Origin: Ailurus styani
Lineage: Eukaryota > Chordata > Mammalia > Carnivora > Ailuridae
Reading direction: 5' to 3'
Length of the DNA stretch: 64,000 nucleotides
Assembly: GCA_002007465.1 (NCBI GenBank)
Contig: LNAC01000031.1
Location: forward strand, 1,549,325-1,613,324
Shown: piece after piece, positions 1 to 11,281 of the stretch
Layout of the letters: the number at the start of each line of letters is the position of its first letter
Numbering within the stretch: position 1 is the first letter of the stretch
The notes under the pieces: model-generated
Told to the model about the DNA's origin: nothing
Seen by the model: the letters and a program-made list of their open reading frames with translations, nothing else
The model's database searches: none
Translations under genes and position numbers: made by a program

Positions 1-1205
1 TCTGGCTCATCTTATTTTTAATCCTCTTGGCTCTTATCTCTGTGTGTTTGTGTCATTCTCATGCTGGTAGCATATGGCTACAGCCATTCTAGTTATCATA
101 TCCAGATGAAACCTTCCAGCGGGCTTTCTCATATCTCATTGGGCAGAATTCCATCACATGCTCATAATTAAGCTCAACTGTTGGCAAGGAAAATAGAAAT
201 ACCATGATTTGGCTTACAATTATCAAGACCCATAACCAGGGGCTTGAGCTGGGACCAACACCACTGAAGCATACGTATTCAGAGGAAAATGTACACACCG
301 ATAAAACAAAAGTTATGTTAGGAGAAATATGGATGTCCAGAAGACAAAAAGCGTTGTTACTCATGATCTGCAAATAAAACCATGCAGAGTGATTTTGCTG
401 GTATTTGATAGTGCTGAATAATGTCTTTTACAAAGTCCTTAAATTTCCAGTAAACGTTCACTTTTATTTTATAAAACAGTATTTTAGCATTACAAAGCTC
501 ACCTATATCAAAGATTATAAAATTTGAAGAGAAGATTATCACAAGGCAAAATGTCATCAAGTAGAATTCCAATTTAAAAGGATCAATTTGATATATCATG
601 CTATAAAGCTTTTCTCTTACTCTTGTATCAGTAATATGATCTAAAAAATCAACATTCACAATACTGAATAATATTTAACAAAGAAGAATATTAAAATCCT
701 TGATACAAATTATTAAGAAATATTTATCATTCAACTATTAAAGGAGAAACTCAATTATTAAAAATTACTCATAATTCTCATTTTATTACTAAAAGTCAAC
801 TAGCAGTGCCATCTTTTGCCTCACAGTGAACAGTAATATATTGAGGCACACTTTTTTTAGCTTCCCCCTACACACATTTTTCATTTGTTTTTGCTTCAAG
901 TTACTTTATAGGATCCAAGGACTAGTTACTTATTAAAATATTTAAGTCTGAGAAGAGTAAGAAATCACTACAAATATTAGTGAAGAGCTTACATAAACAA
1001 TGCATAGCAGGAAAAATAATTTTGCCCTAATCTTTAGAACATGAGATCTAAATCAAGGGAGTTTTTACTTGGTGGCCATTAATATAAGAAATGATTCTGA
1101 TGTGTAACTCCAACATGAAAAAGGACAGTCCTTTCACTTATTAATATATATATATATATTCATTTATGTATGTGTGTGTATATATATATACATATATCCT
1201 TGTTT
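1..1205. other. No gene seen; AT-rich flank with a TA/TG microsatellite
   Basis: I see no exon or recognised gene. The first 300 bases are less AT-rich and have the texture of an old interspersed repeat, but I cannot name a family. From about 650 the DNA is AT-rich and featureless. A TA/TG dinucleotide tract lies at about 1143-1196. Open frames of 94 and 100 residues on the minus strand have no recognisable domain and look like chance frames. Confidence 0.5.
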
Positions 1206-2890
1206 TATTAGCCGACATTTCAAAAAGACACAGATATACCAAAATTGTGGGTTATAGCAAAAACAATTCTAAAAAGGAAGTTCATAGAAATAAGTGTATA
1301 AATAAACAAGAAAAATATCAAACAACCAGCTTTATACCCCCAAAGAACTGGAAAAAGAACCACGAATGAAGTTCCAAGTTAGAAAGAAGAAAGAAAAAGA
1401 AGAAAGAGGAAGAAAAAGATTGGAGCAGAAATAAATGACAGAGAGACTGAAAAGACAATAGAGATTAAAGAAACTAAGAGCTGGTTCTTTGGAAAGATAA
1501 AATTGACAAACCTTTAGCTAAACTCATCAAGAAAAAAAAGAAAGAAGACTCAAATATAATCAGATATTAAAGGGGAGACATTACAACTGAAACCACAGAA
1601 ATAAGAATTATAAGAAACCACTTTGAACAGTTATATGTCAACAAGTTGGAGAACTCAAAGAAATAGATAAATTTCTAGAAATATACAACCTATAACAAGT
1701 GAATCATGACGAAATAGAAAAACTAAATGGACTGATTACTAGGAAGGAGATTGAAAGAGTAATCAAAAATCTCAAGAAATAAGTCCAGAACCAGAGGGCT
1801 TCACTGGAAAGTTCTACCAAACTTTCAAAGAATATAAGTCCTTCTCTAGCTCTTCTAAAAAAAAAAAAAAAGAGAAGAAGAAGAAGAAAAAAAATACAGA
1901 TGAAGGAAATACTTCCAAATTCATTTTATGAGACCAGTATTGCACTGATACCAAAACCAGACAAGGATACCACAAGAAAATTACAGGCCAATATTTCTGA
2001 TGAACACAGATGCCAAAATTCTTAATAAAACATTAGTAAACTGAATTCAACAATACATTATACTCCATGATCAACTGGGACTTAATCTAGGGATTCCAGG
2101 GTGGCTCAACATTTGTAAACCAGTCCATGTTTACACGACATTAACAAAATGAAGGATAAAAATTACATGAACATTTCAGTAGATGTAGAAAAAACAATTA
2201 ACAAAATTCAACATTCATTCATGATAAAAACTCTCAACACATTGGGGATTGGGCAAACAAATTCCAACATAACAAAGGCTGTATATAACTAATCAACATC
2301 TAACACCATACTCAATGGTGAAAAGCTGAAAACCTTTCCTTTAAGGTCAGGAACAAGACAAGAATGCCCACTCTCATCGCTTTTATTCAACATATTATTC
2401 AAAGTCCTTGCTAGATCGATGAGGCAGGAAAAAGAAGTAAAAGACATCCAAATTGGAAGAAAAAAAGGAAAACTGTCACTATTTGCAGATGGCATGGTAC
2501 TATGTGTATAAAACCCTAAAGACTCCACCATAAAATTGTCTAGACAAATTAATTCAGTAAAGTGCAGGGTACAAAATCAATGTACAAAAATCTGTTGTGT
2601 TTTTATATACCAATAACTATCAGAAAGAAATAAAACAATTCTATTTACAATTTTGTCAAAAAGAATAAAATACCTCAAAAAAATTTTCAACTAAGAGCTC
2701 AAAGGCATGTACTCTGAAAACTGTCCAACATTCATGAAGGAAATTGAAGACACAGAAACATTCAATGCTCATGTATTGGAGGAATTAATATCTTTAAATA
2801 TCCATACCACCCTAAATAGTCTACAGATTCAATGTAGTCCCTATCAAAATATGAATAGTATTCTTTTCCTTTTAACAAATACTTTCGGCT
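1206..2890 (+). mobile_element. LINE-1 ORF2 remnant (5' and 3' truncated)
   Basis: This is the reverse-transcriptase region of an old LINE-1, sense on the plus strand. It runs through the 'aactaagagctggttctttg' block near 1472, the 'agggcttcactgg' block near 1796 and 'gattccagggtggctcaaca' near 2092 to the 'tacagattcaatgtagtccc' block near 2822. Frames are broken throughout, so nothing is functional. Two purine runs, at about 1378-1420 and 1857-1900, lie inside it. The 3' end is lost within ORF2. There is no 3' UTR, poly(A) tail or visible target duplication. Subfamily is not assigned; the divergence suggests an L1M-age copy. Confidence 0.85.
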
Positions 2891-3339
2891 TCTAAGTTTA
2901 GTTTCTATTCATAACCTTCTTTGCCTTTGTCTACTTTTAAGTTTTTTGCCTTGCTAAAGTTGACTCAATCATATTATATTTATAGTAAGTCGTTCCTTAA
3001 AAAATAAATAAAATGCAAATCATGTTTTTTCATTTCATTAGTGTATAAGACCTTGCCTATATAAAAAAAATTAACAAGAAAATTGAATTAGAAAATTCAC
3101 AAAACAAGAGAGAATCATTCATGTATATCTCTATGATCATCTATTTTGTCATTTGGCAACTTCGCTTTTCTAACACTATTACCTATATTTTCACCTAAAC
3201 AAAGAAACAAGGTTGAGGTGATTATTCACAATACCTAAGGGAAAAGATTCGATTTACTTTTAGTCTCTAGAAAACTAATTGACAAACATTGTCCTTCATG
3301 TACAAATCCCACAATAAAAGATATTATGTATTTACGTTT
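2891..3339. other. No gene seen; AT-rich unique sequence
   Basis: AT-rich DNA between the L1 remnant and the L2 remnant. I see no recognisable element, coding exon or RNA gene here. Confidence 0.45.
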
Positions 3340-3955
3340 ATTCATTAATTTAATAAATTCAAGGCAATATATTAGGTACCACTGAAATAAAGATTAAGAC
3401 AAAATCACTGCCCTCAAAGAATTCTAAGCCAAGTGGAAGAGAAACACAAGTGAACAGCATACAAAATTGTACTTCACATTTGAAAACTGTGGTGTAAAAA
3501 CACCCCCCACCAAAGAAAACGTCAGTGAAGTGGGGGGTGGGCAGGGAATTAGAGGAAGACTGCACATAAAAAGCGATGCCTCAGCGGATCTTCAAGGAAG
3601 AACAGCAGAGGGATCAATGGAGAAACAAAGAAGTGATTTCCAGTCCAACAAGTTGTTTTTGATTTTTGTTTTATTCAAAGTAGTTTAGCAAAGGTAAAAT
3701 TCAGTGTAATTATGACAGACGGGCAAAAAAGGGAGTCTGACATGCAGGCCAGATTATGAAGGGTATTGAATATCAAATCAGAGGGGTTTGCAGGAGACGG
3801 AACCTCATTCAGGATTTAAACAAAGGATTTGGGATTCTGCTAGACCCCTTTGGGGGCTCTGTGGAAGCAGAATTTCAAAGGGACAAGACTAGAGCCAGGG
3901 ATCGGAGTTATGATTTATTACAACAATGTTAGGTATCCATCACTGTGTAATCCAA
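3340..3955 (-). mobile_element. L2 LINE, 3' part (minus strand)
   Basis: The plus strand reads as the reverse complement of the L2 3' end. It shows a 'ttcattaatttaataaattcaaggc' type start, an 'aaatcactgccctcaaagaattc' block near 3403, and further on 'ggctctgtggaagcag' with 'ttacaacaatgttagg' near 3919, which is L2 coding-strand antisense. Divergence is high, as expected for this mammal-wide family. It may be the 3' half of one long L2 copy whose 5' half lies at about 5060-6030. A perfect 10-bp inverted repeat (3501-3510 and 3530-3539) lies inside. Confidence 0.6.
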
Positions 3956-4606
3956 AGAAAACTGAAAGAACAGAGAGCATGGATAGATGTAAAGAAGCCA
4001 GAGAAGGTTCAATAGAAAATAGGAACAGTCTGGATTTGAACCCTGTAAATTACACAAAGGAACACTTTCACTTATGAGGTTGATTTCAATTTACTAAAAA
4101 ATTATAGAAGACCAAGATGTATTTTTTTTAGTCGTTCTTCCTTTGTTATTGTTGTTTGTTCTGAGACTCAAAGGAAAGGAAAAATGTTAAGTTCAGTGAT
4201 GTCCAGTAGTCAGACTGAAATGTGTTTACGTGGTGATGATTTTCAAAATATTTGTAGTCAGTTCAACAAGATTCAATCAAGGCCACCTGGTGGTGGGAAG
4301 TGTTACTGCAGAGTCCTGGAGCCTCCCTATTGTGCCAGGTCTCTCTAGTTACAAAGTTGTGGAAAGAATTTGGTTAAACATTGTGGGGACTAGAGGGGCT
4401 AGAGGTAGGGCTCAGGTAGTAACTATTAACTAACTGGTATTAAAGTATTTTAAAATTTTAGCAACTAGTATGTCCATAGGGTACATACTACTTAAACATC
4501 ATCCCTAATTGAATTGAGGAAATAGATGGCATAATTTAAAACTCTGTAGCTCTCTCCACAGTTTTATGTAGAAAGGTAGAATATATCTTTGGTGGAGGAT
4601 GTTCTT
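3956..4606. other. No gene seen; unassigned, possibly degraded L2
   Basis: A stretch between two segments that look like L2 on the minus strand. Some of it may be L2 or later insertions. I could not align it to any family by eye, and no exon is apparent. Confidence 0.35.
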
Positions 4607-4624
4607 TTGAATGAGAGCACTTTT

Positions 4625-4830
4625 TTTTAATTCTTTTTAAAGATTTTATTTATTAATTTGACAGAGAGAGAGAGATTACAAGTAGGCAGAGGCAGGCAGA
4701 GAGAGAGAGAGAGGAGGAAGCAGGCTCCCCGCTGAGCAGGAAGCCCGATGTGGGCCTCGATCCCAGGACCCTGGGATCATGACCTGAGCCGAAGGCAGCG
4801 GCTTTAACCCACTGAGCCACCCAGGCGCCC
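4625..4830 (-). mobile_element. Carnivore tRNA-Lys SINE (CAN-SINE), full length
   Basis: The element is antisense: a T-rich tail ('ttaaagattttatttatt'), then GA-rich and CT-antisense blocks, ending in the reversed head 'gagccacccaggcgccc' at 4830. Its RNA polymerase III A box reads 'tggctcagtgg' on the minus strand. An 18-bp perfect target-site duplication, 'ttgaatgagagcactttt', flanks it at 4607-4624 and 4831-4848. The perfect duplication marks a fairly recent insertion. The 63-residue minus-strand frame here is only the SINE read through. Confidence 0.97.
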
Positions 4831-4848
4831 TTGAATGAGAGCACTTTT

Positions 4849-5059
4849 AAACAAAGTTAAGTCCCATGCTCATAGCATACTCTGAAAAGTGAAAGCTGAG
4901 TGAAAAAAAAAATACTTGAATAAAGCAAAAGACTTTCTCACATATTCAAGAGAAGATAACTTGGCCCTAAACAGGTATTTTGATACTAGGAGATATTTAG
5001 CTTTTTCTAAGGATCACTGAAACCAGAATTTAAAAAAGATGAGTGGGTCCCAGCAACAT
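4849..5059. other. No gene seen
   Basis: Short AT-rich stretch after the SINE with no recognisable content. Confidence 0.4.
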
Positions 5060-6030
5060 GGGAGCATGTTCAGTCCTGAACAGAGGAAGAACCAGTAGGG
5101 TGGTATCAATAAAAAGCAGGATACATGTCAAGGATGGGGTGAGGGGGCCTGGATGCAGCTATGAAATACAGAGAAGCAGTGATTTGGCAGCTGCAATTAA
5201 CAAAGCACAAGTTCACAACAGTAAATAATGAGAACCAATTTAAGTTCCCTCTGAAGATATTTAAAACAACTTGGGAAGGTATATGCTTACTAAAATCAGA
5301 CAGAATAAAGGTTCACCCTATGTTTAAATGAATATTAAATAGGATGAAAGAAAACCTGGTGAACTTCAGGAAAACTTCAGTAACATTCAGATAGAGTATT
5401 TAAGAAAGTTGAGGAATTTATAGATTTAAGATCCTTTGGCTAAGAGATTTCATTATTCTGGATGGTGCAATGACTTGGAGTTTATAGAATCAGGTTAAAC
5501 TTAGGATAAAATTCTGTAGGGTTGTAACATTTACACAACAGATGGAGCAAGAGGCACCTTTAAAGAAAGCCAAGGACTGGGTATGAAATGTAGAATTACA
5601 GGATTGAACTGTTGAACAAACTAAAAAAAGATTTTGAAGGTATATGTAGTCAAGGTAAGTAAGACAGGACTGAAAAGAATCAATGGTATTTGGTAATAAA
5701 AAATCCATTAGTGATCAATGCGGGAGGACTCTCAGTGATGTGGGGCTGACATAAGCCTATCTGTAATGACTGGGGAGACCGAAGGGTGGAAAGGAAAGTG
5801 AAAAAGCAAATTTTGACCATTCTCGCAAAATGAATTTATAAAGAATGATGTAAGTCAAGAGCTAAAGAAATGACTGAGTTAAGAAAAGTATTTCTTTTAA
5901 ATGGGACTAAACATAATTTTATGATGGGGGAAGCCATGAAGGGCAAAGAAAGGTAAAGAGATAGGTGGGAGAAAATAGTGACAGAATGTCTCAGAAGAGA
6001 TAGGGAGTGATAGCAATTCAAACACCGCTA
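5060..6030 (-). mobile_element. L2 LINE, ORF2-proximal part (minus strand)
   Basis: From about 5630 to 6020 the plus strand follows the reverse complement of the L2 reverse-transcriptase region. Recognisable blocks include 'gtcaaggtaagtaagacagg' near 5650, 'tggtatttggtaataaa' near 5684 and 'tgatgtggggctgac' near 5737. The part before 5560 is weaker. Read with 3340-3955, the order is collinear with one minus-strand L2 copy disrupted by the SINE at 4625 and other changes. No intact frame remains. Confidence 0.5.
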
Positions 6031-6321
6031 AGGGGATTGCATTGACAGAAAAAAAAAGTAACCCTCTTCTATTTTTGCAATCCTTGTCTCTTTATCTCTT
6101 GTTTCAGACCTAGAAAATTCAAAGCACTGAAATAAATGATAGGTTAGGAAGTGACAGATCATAGGAGTATACCTCTCTTTCAATTAATTATGTAGTAATA
6201 GCTGAACTCCTCCCACACAATTTTAAAAACAGCTTTCAGTATTAAGGAAATACTTAGTATGGAACAAATATTCCTCTGGGATGCTAGTTAAGTAGTGATC
6301 CTGTACTAAAATTAGTAAGTC

Positions 6322-6534
6322 GGGCACCTGGGTGGCTCAGTGGGTTAAAGCCTCTGCTTCCGCTCAGATCATGATCTCAAGGTCCTGGGATCCAGGCCCA
6401 CATCGGGCTCCCTGGCAAGGAGCCTGCTTCCTCCTCTCTCTCTGCCTGCCTCTCTGCCTACTTGTGATCTCTCTCGGTGTCAAATAAATAAATAAAAGCT
6501 TTAAAAGGTAATAAAATAGAAAAAAATAAAAAAT
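6322..6534 (+). mobile_element. Carnivore tRNA-Lys SINE, full length
   Basis: Sense copy with head 'gggcacctgggtggctcagt' at 6322, the CT-rich middle, and a TCAAATAAATAAATAAAAG tail followed by an A-rich run. It is flanked by an imperfect target duplication, 'aaaattagtaagtc' at 6308-6321 and 'aaaattagtcagtc' at 6535-6548 (one mismatch). It carries the 'CTGCCTGCCTCTCTGCCTACTTGTGATC' type of middle. Confidence 0.96.
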
Positions 6535-6895
6535 AAAATTAGTCAGTCATTCCCCCCACAATGCCCTCACATTAGAATGATTATGGAAGGTCAGTTCATT
6601 TGGGAAAGAAAACTACCTAAATCTTCCACAAAGAAAAATAGTTTCTTTTAGAGGAAGAGATCTCATTGATCTCTGATTTTAAACTTGGCAATTATATGGT
6701 TCTAATGGGGAGGGGGAAATCAGGCAAATGGATGAATTATGTACATGTGGGTTTGTAAATGGGTAAATCACATCTTTGTGACCAGGCTTGTCAAAGGAGT
6801 TTGTTAGAATCAACTACACTTCCTAGGGTTGAATCCTTTTTCTTGAGCAGATTTCTTAATCTAGCCTCAGTTACTTCATCTGAAATAGAGGGAAA

Positions 6896-6946
6896 ATAAT
6901 GAGGAGGAGGAGGAGGAGGAGGAAGTGAGGAGGAAGAGGAACACTA
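6896..6946. repeat. (GAG/GGA)n trinucleotide microsatellite
   Basis: A purine-only run of AGG/GGA units ('gaggaggaggaggaggagg' core) with interruptions, in otherwise unremarkable DNA. Confidence 0.9.
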
Positions 6947-6990
6947 CTCATTTAAAAAGTGGTTTCATGTACACACACGTGTATGTTTAT

Positions 6991-7198
6991 TTATTTTTTT
7001 AAAAAAAGATTTTATTTATTTATTTGACACAGAGAGAGAGATTACAAGTAGGCAGAGAGGCAGGCAGAGAGACAGGGAGAGGAGGAAGCAGGCTCCCTGC
7101 TGAGCAGAGAGCCCGATGCGAGCCTCGATCCCAGGACCCTGAGATCATGACCTGAGCCGAAAGCAGAGGCTTTAACCCACTGAGCCACCCAGGCGCCC
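6991..7198 (-). mobile_element. Carnivore tRNA-Lys SINE, full length
   Basis: Antisense copy running from a T-rich tail to the reversed head 'ccacccaggcgccc' at 7198. The target duplication is 20 bp with one mismatch: 'acacacacgtgtatgtttat' at 6971-6990 and 'acacacacatgtatgtttat' at 7199-7218. The insertion therefore landed in a small CA/TG-rich site. Confidence 0.97.
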
Positions 7199-7218
7199 AC
7201 ACACACATGTATGTTTAT

Positions 7219-8331
7219 ATCAATGCATTTGAGGTAGTTAAAAATTTATTTCTCCCAAGATATGGTGAGTTTCCTCACTGGAATATGGAACAATCAGCTA
7301 GAAGACAAAATCGTTGAACTTGGTGTTTTCTAGAATTCATTGAAACTATAGGATTTTGAGATTTTTATAATCTTCAAGTTAAAGACAGAAAAACATGAAA
7401 CAATATTTATTTGACCCAAGGCAAGTATTAAGTAAATAAATCCAAAGCCTCTAGACCACGTACTTGATCAAGATCAGCTTAACTTGGAAAGTAAACTTAG
7501 ATTTATTGTGCCTGTTTGTGTTTAATGTGTGTGTTACAGCAAACAACACAGGAAGGAATTTAAACAGTAGGTGCTTGTTATTAAAGTCAGTCCCTGACAG
7601 TTTATAATGCATCTGGCTGACCTCCTTGGAGGTAAACAATCACTGGAAATATGGAAGTCCAGTTGTGAACCTCCATGAAGCTCCAGGAGACCCACGGATG
7701 GACACAGAGTAGAGATGCATATTGCAAATAGCTGACATTTTGATAATACATTCTTTTCAAAGTGACATCAAAAAAAGGAGACCTTTACTAGCTCTGTCTT
7801 GGAATGTCAGTGTGGTGCTTCAGGGATTCACTGAACTCCTTATTCTGTTGAACTTTTAACCTTCATTGATCTAAATTTCTTGTAATAAAACAAAAAAGAA
7901 AGTTGCCTTTCTCTCATCAATTCCTCAAGGAGAAACAAAGACATGCAATCATAAATTATTGATTCTCTGCCTTTTTAAAAATGGAAAAAATGGCACTTTG
8001 TACAATGTCTGCAACCTGATTATTTTTTTTATCTTTTCTCCACACAGTATCTCAGAATTATCATACTACAATGAGATTAGGTATTCATACTCAGAAAACT
8101 AACGGAGATCTTGGGACAGTAGAGAAGACCTGACCTACCTCGGGAAAGAAATCACTTTTTCAATGCAAGTCAAACCTATAGTCTAATGACAGTTTTTAAA
8201 TACAAGGTATCCCAAAAGTTCTTAATTATCTTTAATGTAAATGGCCAACTGAATTGAAATATAGTTTTGTAAATAAATCCATTGGTTTGAGTCAAGGGCC
8301 GTGAACTGCAATTTCTATCTTTAAATGGGAT
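7219..8331. other. No gene seen; unique-looking sequence
   Basis: About 1.1 kb with no recognised repeat or exon. Short frames on the minus strand (62 and 75 residues) have no family resemblance. Confidence 0.45.
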
Positions 8332-9096
8332 ATTTAGTGGTAGTGGGAAAACTGGGCAACCACATACGGAAGAATGAAACTGGACTATTTCCTTATACCA
8401 CACACAAAAATAGACTCAAAATGGATGAAAGACCTAAATGTGAGACAGGAATCCATCAAAATCCTTGAGGAGAACACAGGCAGCAACCTCTTTGACCTCA
8501 GCTGCAGCACTTCTTCCTAGACACATCGCCAATGACAAGGGAAGCAAAGGCAAAAATGAACCACTGGGACTTCATCAAGATTAAAAGCTTTTGCACAGCA
8601 AAGGAAACACTCAACAAAACAAAAACATGTATGACAGAATGGGAGAAGATATTTGCAAATGACTTATCAGATAAAGGGCTAGTAACCAAAATCTATAAAG
8701 AACTTATCAAACTCAACACCCAAAAAATCATCATCATCATTCTGTCAAGAAATGGACAAAAGACATGAACAGATATTTCTCCAAAGAAGACAGACAAATG
8801 GCCAACAGACACAGTAAAAAGTGCTCAACATCACTTGGCATCAGGGCAATGCAAATCAAAACTACTGAGATATTACCTCACGCCAGTCAGAATGGCTAAA
8901 ATTAACAAGTCAGGAAACGACAGTTGTTAGCAAGGATGCAAAGAAAGGGGAACCCTCCTATATTGTTGGTGGGAATGCAAGCTGGTGCAGCCACTCTGGA
9001 AAACAGTATGGAGGTTCCTCAAAAAGTTGAAACTAGAGCTACCCTACGACCCAGCAATTGCACTACTGGGTATTTACCCTAAAGATACAAATGTAG
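8332..9096 (+). mobile_element. LINE-1 ORF2 C-terminal part (first segment)
   Basis: Sense L1 from the 'actgggcaaccacatacgg' block near 8351 through 'actcaaaatggatgaaagac' near 8413. The block at 8532-8768 translates as the ORF2 C-terminal region: a 78-residue open stretch with the motif order WDFIKIKSFCTAKET and EKIFANDL. It continues to 'tactgggtatttacccta' near 9064. The frame is broken outside that stretch. The element is then interrupted by a SINE and a pyrimidine tract and resumes at 9492. Confidence 0.93.
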
Positions 9097-9215
9097 AGGG
9101 GCACCTGGGTGGCTCAGTCGGTTAAGCCCCTGCCTTCAGCTCAGGTCATGGTCCCAGGGTTCTGGGGTCGAGCCCCATATCGGGCTCCCTGCTTCAGCCA
9201 GTAGCCTGTTTCTCC
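9097..9215 (+). mobile_element. Carnivore tRNA-Lys SINE, 3'-truncated
   Basis: Head 'aggggcacctgggtggctca' at 9097, then the tRNA-like part as far as 'cgggctccctgcttcag' near 9181. The CT-rich middle and the AATAAA-type tail are missing. No target duplication can be read because the 3' side is replaced by unassigned sequence. Confidence 0.85.
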
Positions 9216-9344
9216 CAAGAAGCTTCTCCTTGGAGCAGGGTCTGGTTCACAATAAGCTTGTAACTTCAGTCAGCACAGGGTCCCCAAACCCACATCAGCC
9301 ACCCTGTAGTCTTGACAAACAGAAAACAAGCTGCAGTTTTGTGG
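9216..9344. other. Unassigned segment between SINE head and pyrimidine tract
   Basis: About 130 bases that match neither the SINE consensus nor the L1 on either side. The origin is not recognised. It lies inside the L1 and so arrived with or after the SINE. Confidence 0.5.
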
Positions 9345-9491
9345 ATTTTTTTTCCTTCTGTTTGCTTTTTATTTTTCATTTTAACTTTTTAAAATTTGTC
9401 TCTGTTTGGTTCTTTTTTTTCCTTTGGTTTTTTTTTTTTTCTGTTTTTTTTTTTTTTCTACTCCTTTTTTTCTTTTTCTTTTCTTTTTTTC
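9345..9491 (+). repeat. Long T-rich polypyrimidine tract
   Basis: About 145 bases made almost entirely of T with scattered C and few G or A, on the plus strand. It codes for a run of phenylalanines in a spurious 99-residue frame. It lies within the interrupted L1. It could be an expanded, reverse-oriented poly(A) tail of a lost retroelement. Confidence 0.9.
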
Positions 9492-9888
9492 TGGACCCAG
9501 AAGGTATTATGCTAAGTGAAATAAACTAGACAGGGAAAGACAAATGCCATATGATTCCACTCATAAATTAAATTTTAAAAAATGAATAAACAGAAAGGAG
9601 AATCAGAACTGCACATACAGAGAACAAATTAAGGGGACAGAAGTGGGGGCCTATGCAAAATGGGTGAAGGGGAGAGAAGGATACAGGCCTCTAGTTTGGA
9701 ATTAGCCATGGAAATAAAAAACAGAGCATATGGAAAACAGTCAATGATATTTTAATAGCAATGTAATGTGACAAATAGTAGCTATACTTGTGAGGATAGC
9801 ATAATGTATAAACTTGTCAGATAACTAAGTTGTACACCTGGAGCTAATGTAACATTGTGTGTCAACTATACTCCAATAAAAAAGAAAA
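9492..9888 (+). mobile_element. LINE-1 3' end (second segment) with A-rich tail
   Basis: Continues the L1 from 8332-9096: 'tggacccagaaggtattatg' near 9492, then the 3' UTR with 'aagttgtacacctggagcta' near 9826, and a 'ccaataaaaaag' tail ending near 9888. This 3' end type ('acttgtgaggatagcataatg') differs from the youngest carnivore L1 at 28216. Confidence 0.9.
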
Positions 9889-10620
9889 ACAGCCTATGTT
9901 GGTGAGTATGTGGGGAAATATGGACTCTCCAACATTGCTGATGTGAATGGCTGAACCACTGTGGGAAACATTAAACAGTTCCTTGAAAAGTTGAAACATA
10001 GAATATGTGATGTTGCAATTCCATTTCTAGGTATATACCCAAAAGAACTAAAAACAGAGGGCACCTGGGTGGTGTTACATTGGTTAAGCCTCTGCCTTCA
10101 GCTCAGGTCATGATCTCAGGGTCCTGGGATCTAGTGGCATCTAGTCCCATGTCGGGCTCTCTGCTCAGCAGGGAGCTTTCTCTCTGCCTGCCTCTCTGCC
10201 TACTTGTGCTCTCTGTCAAATAAATAAATAAAATCTTAAAAAAAAAAAGAATTAAAAACAGACACTCAAACAAATGCAAATATATAAATGTTCATAGAAG
10301 CAACAGTCACTGGAGCCAAAAGAAACCACCCAAATGTCCATTAATGGATGAATGCATAAAGAAAAATAAGACACAAAAGGTTACATATTTGATGGTTATA
10401 CACACACACATACACAAACACACACATACACACACGTTTTGAAACTAGGCAGAGGTACTTCTAAATATTTATGTGTGTTCTGAAACTGGTTAGAGGTGGT
10501 GGTCAGACAACATAGTGAATGAACAAAATACTTCTGAAGTGTTCACTTTATAGTGGCTAATTTTAAGTTATGTAAATTCACTTCAATTAAAAAATAGAAA
10601 TCTTCCTAAATTTTTCAACA
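9889..10620 (+). mobile_element. Second, older LINE-1 fragment, split by a SINE
   Basis: Begins again inside ORF2 ('atatggactctccaacattg' near 9918), reaches the 'ggtatatacccaaaagaact' block, and is interrupted by the SINE at 10058-10244. It resumes with 'ccaaatgtccattaatggat' near 10330 and ends in a 3' UTR-like region ('aatacttctgaagtgttcac' near 10529). It contains a CA repeat at about 10401-10436. Tandem arrangement with the preceding L1 shows two independent insertions. Confidence 0.85.
10058..10244 (+). mobile_element. Carnivore tRNA-Lys SINE, full length
   Basis: Sense SINE with the short CT-middle form ending 'tctgtcaaataaataaataa' and an A-run. The target duplication is 17 bp with one mismatch: 'aaaagaactaaaaacag' at 10041-10057 and 'aaaagaattaaaaacag' at 10245-10261. 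It was inserted into the older L1 fragment. Confidence 0.97.
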
Positions 10621-10654
10621 ATTATTTAACTCTGCATTTTCAGCCTCTCCTCCC

Positions 10655-11281
10655 AGTTTTAAGTCTTATTGAGATAGAACTTACATATCATGAAATTCAC
10701 CCATTTGAAATATACAATACAATGGTCTTTAGTATATTTACAGAGTTTTGGCAACCATCAGCACAATCCAGTTTTAGAATATTTTCCCCATTAACAGTCT
10801 CTTGACATTGTCTCCCTTCTCTATGGCTTTCCCGGGCCTAGGTAAATACTAGTTTACTTTTTGTATCTCTGAATTTGCTTATTCTGAACACTTCATATAA
10901 ATGGAATCCTACACTATATGCCTTTGTGTGCCTGGCTTCTTCCCCTTAGCATAATGCTTTCAAGGTTCATCCACACTTAGTACCAGTACTTCATTCCTTT
11001 TATAGCCAAATAATATTCCATTGTATGAATACCACATTTTTTTTTCATCTATTGATGGACATTTGGGTGATTTCCACTTTTTTTGGGCTGCAATGAATAA
11101 TGCTGCTATAAACACTTGTGTACATGTTTTTGCATGGATATACTTTTATTTCTCTTGAAGATATACCTAGGAGTGGAACTGCAGAATCATAATGCAACTC
11201 TATATTGAATATTTTGAGGAACTGCCTAATTGTTTTCTACAGTAGGTATATACCATTTTAGATTTCTCAATTAATATAATT
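10655..11281 (-). mobile_element. LINE-1 3' UTR region, antisense
   Basis: The plus strand reads as reverse-complement L1 3' sequence. It includes 'atatcatgaaattcacccat' near 10685, 'atggaatcctacactatatg' near 10901, 'ccaaataatattccattgta' near 11007, 'attgatggacatttgggtga' near 11051 and 'ctaggagtggaactgcagaa' near 11167. These are the landmarks of an old L1M-type 3' region. The 5' part of the element is missing. Confidence 0.85.

Noticed and set aside
6896..6946. Regular GGA units that could be mistaken for a designed or clustered repeat array
   Set aside because: It is a simple trinucleotide microsatellite with no spacers; not a CRISPR-like or protein-coding array.
9230..9529. A 99-residue frame ending in a phenylalanine-rich, membrane-like stretch
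   Set aside because: The hydrophobic run is only the T-rich tract translated (TTT/TTC codons), inside an interrupted L1.
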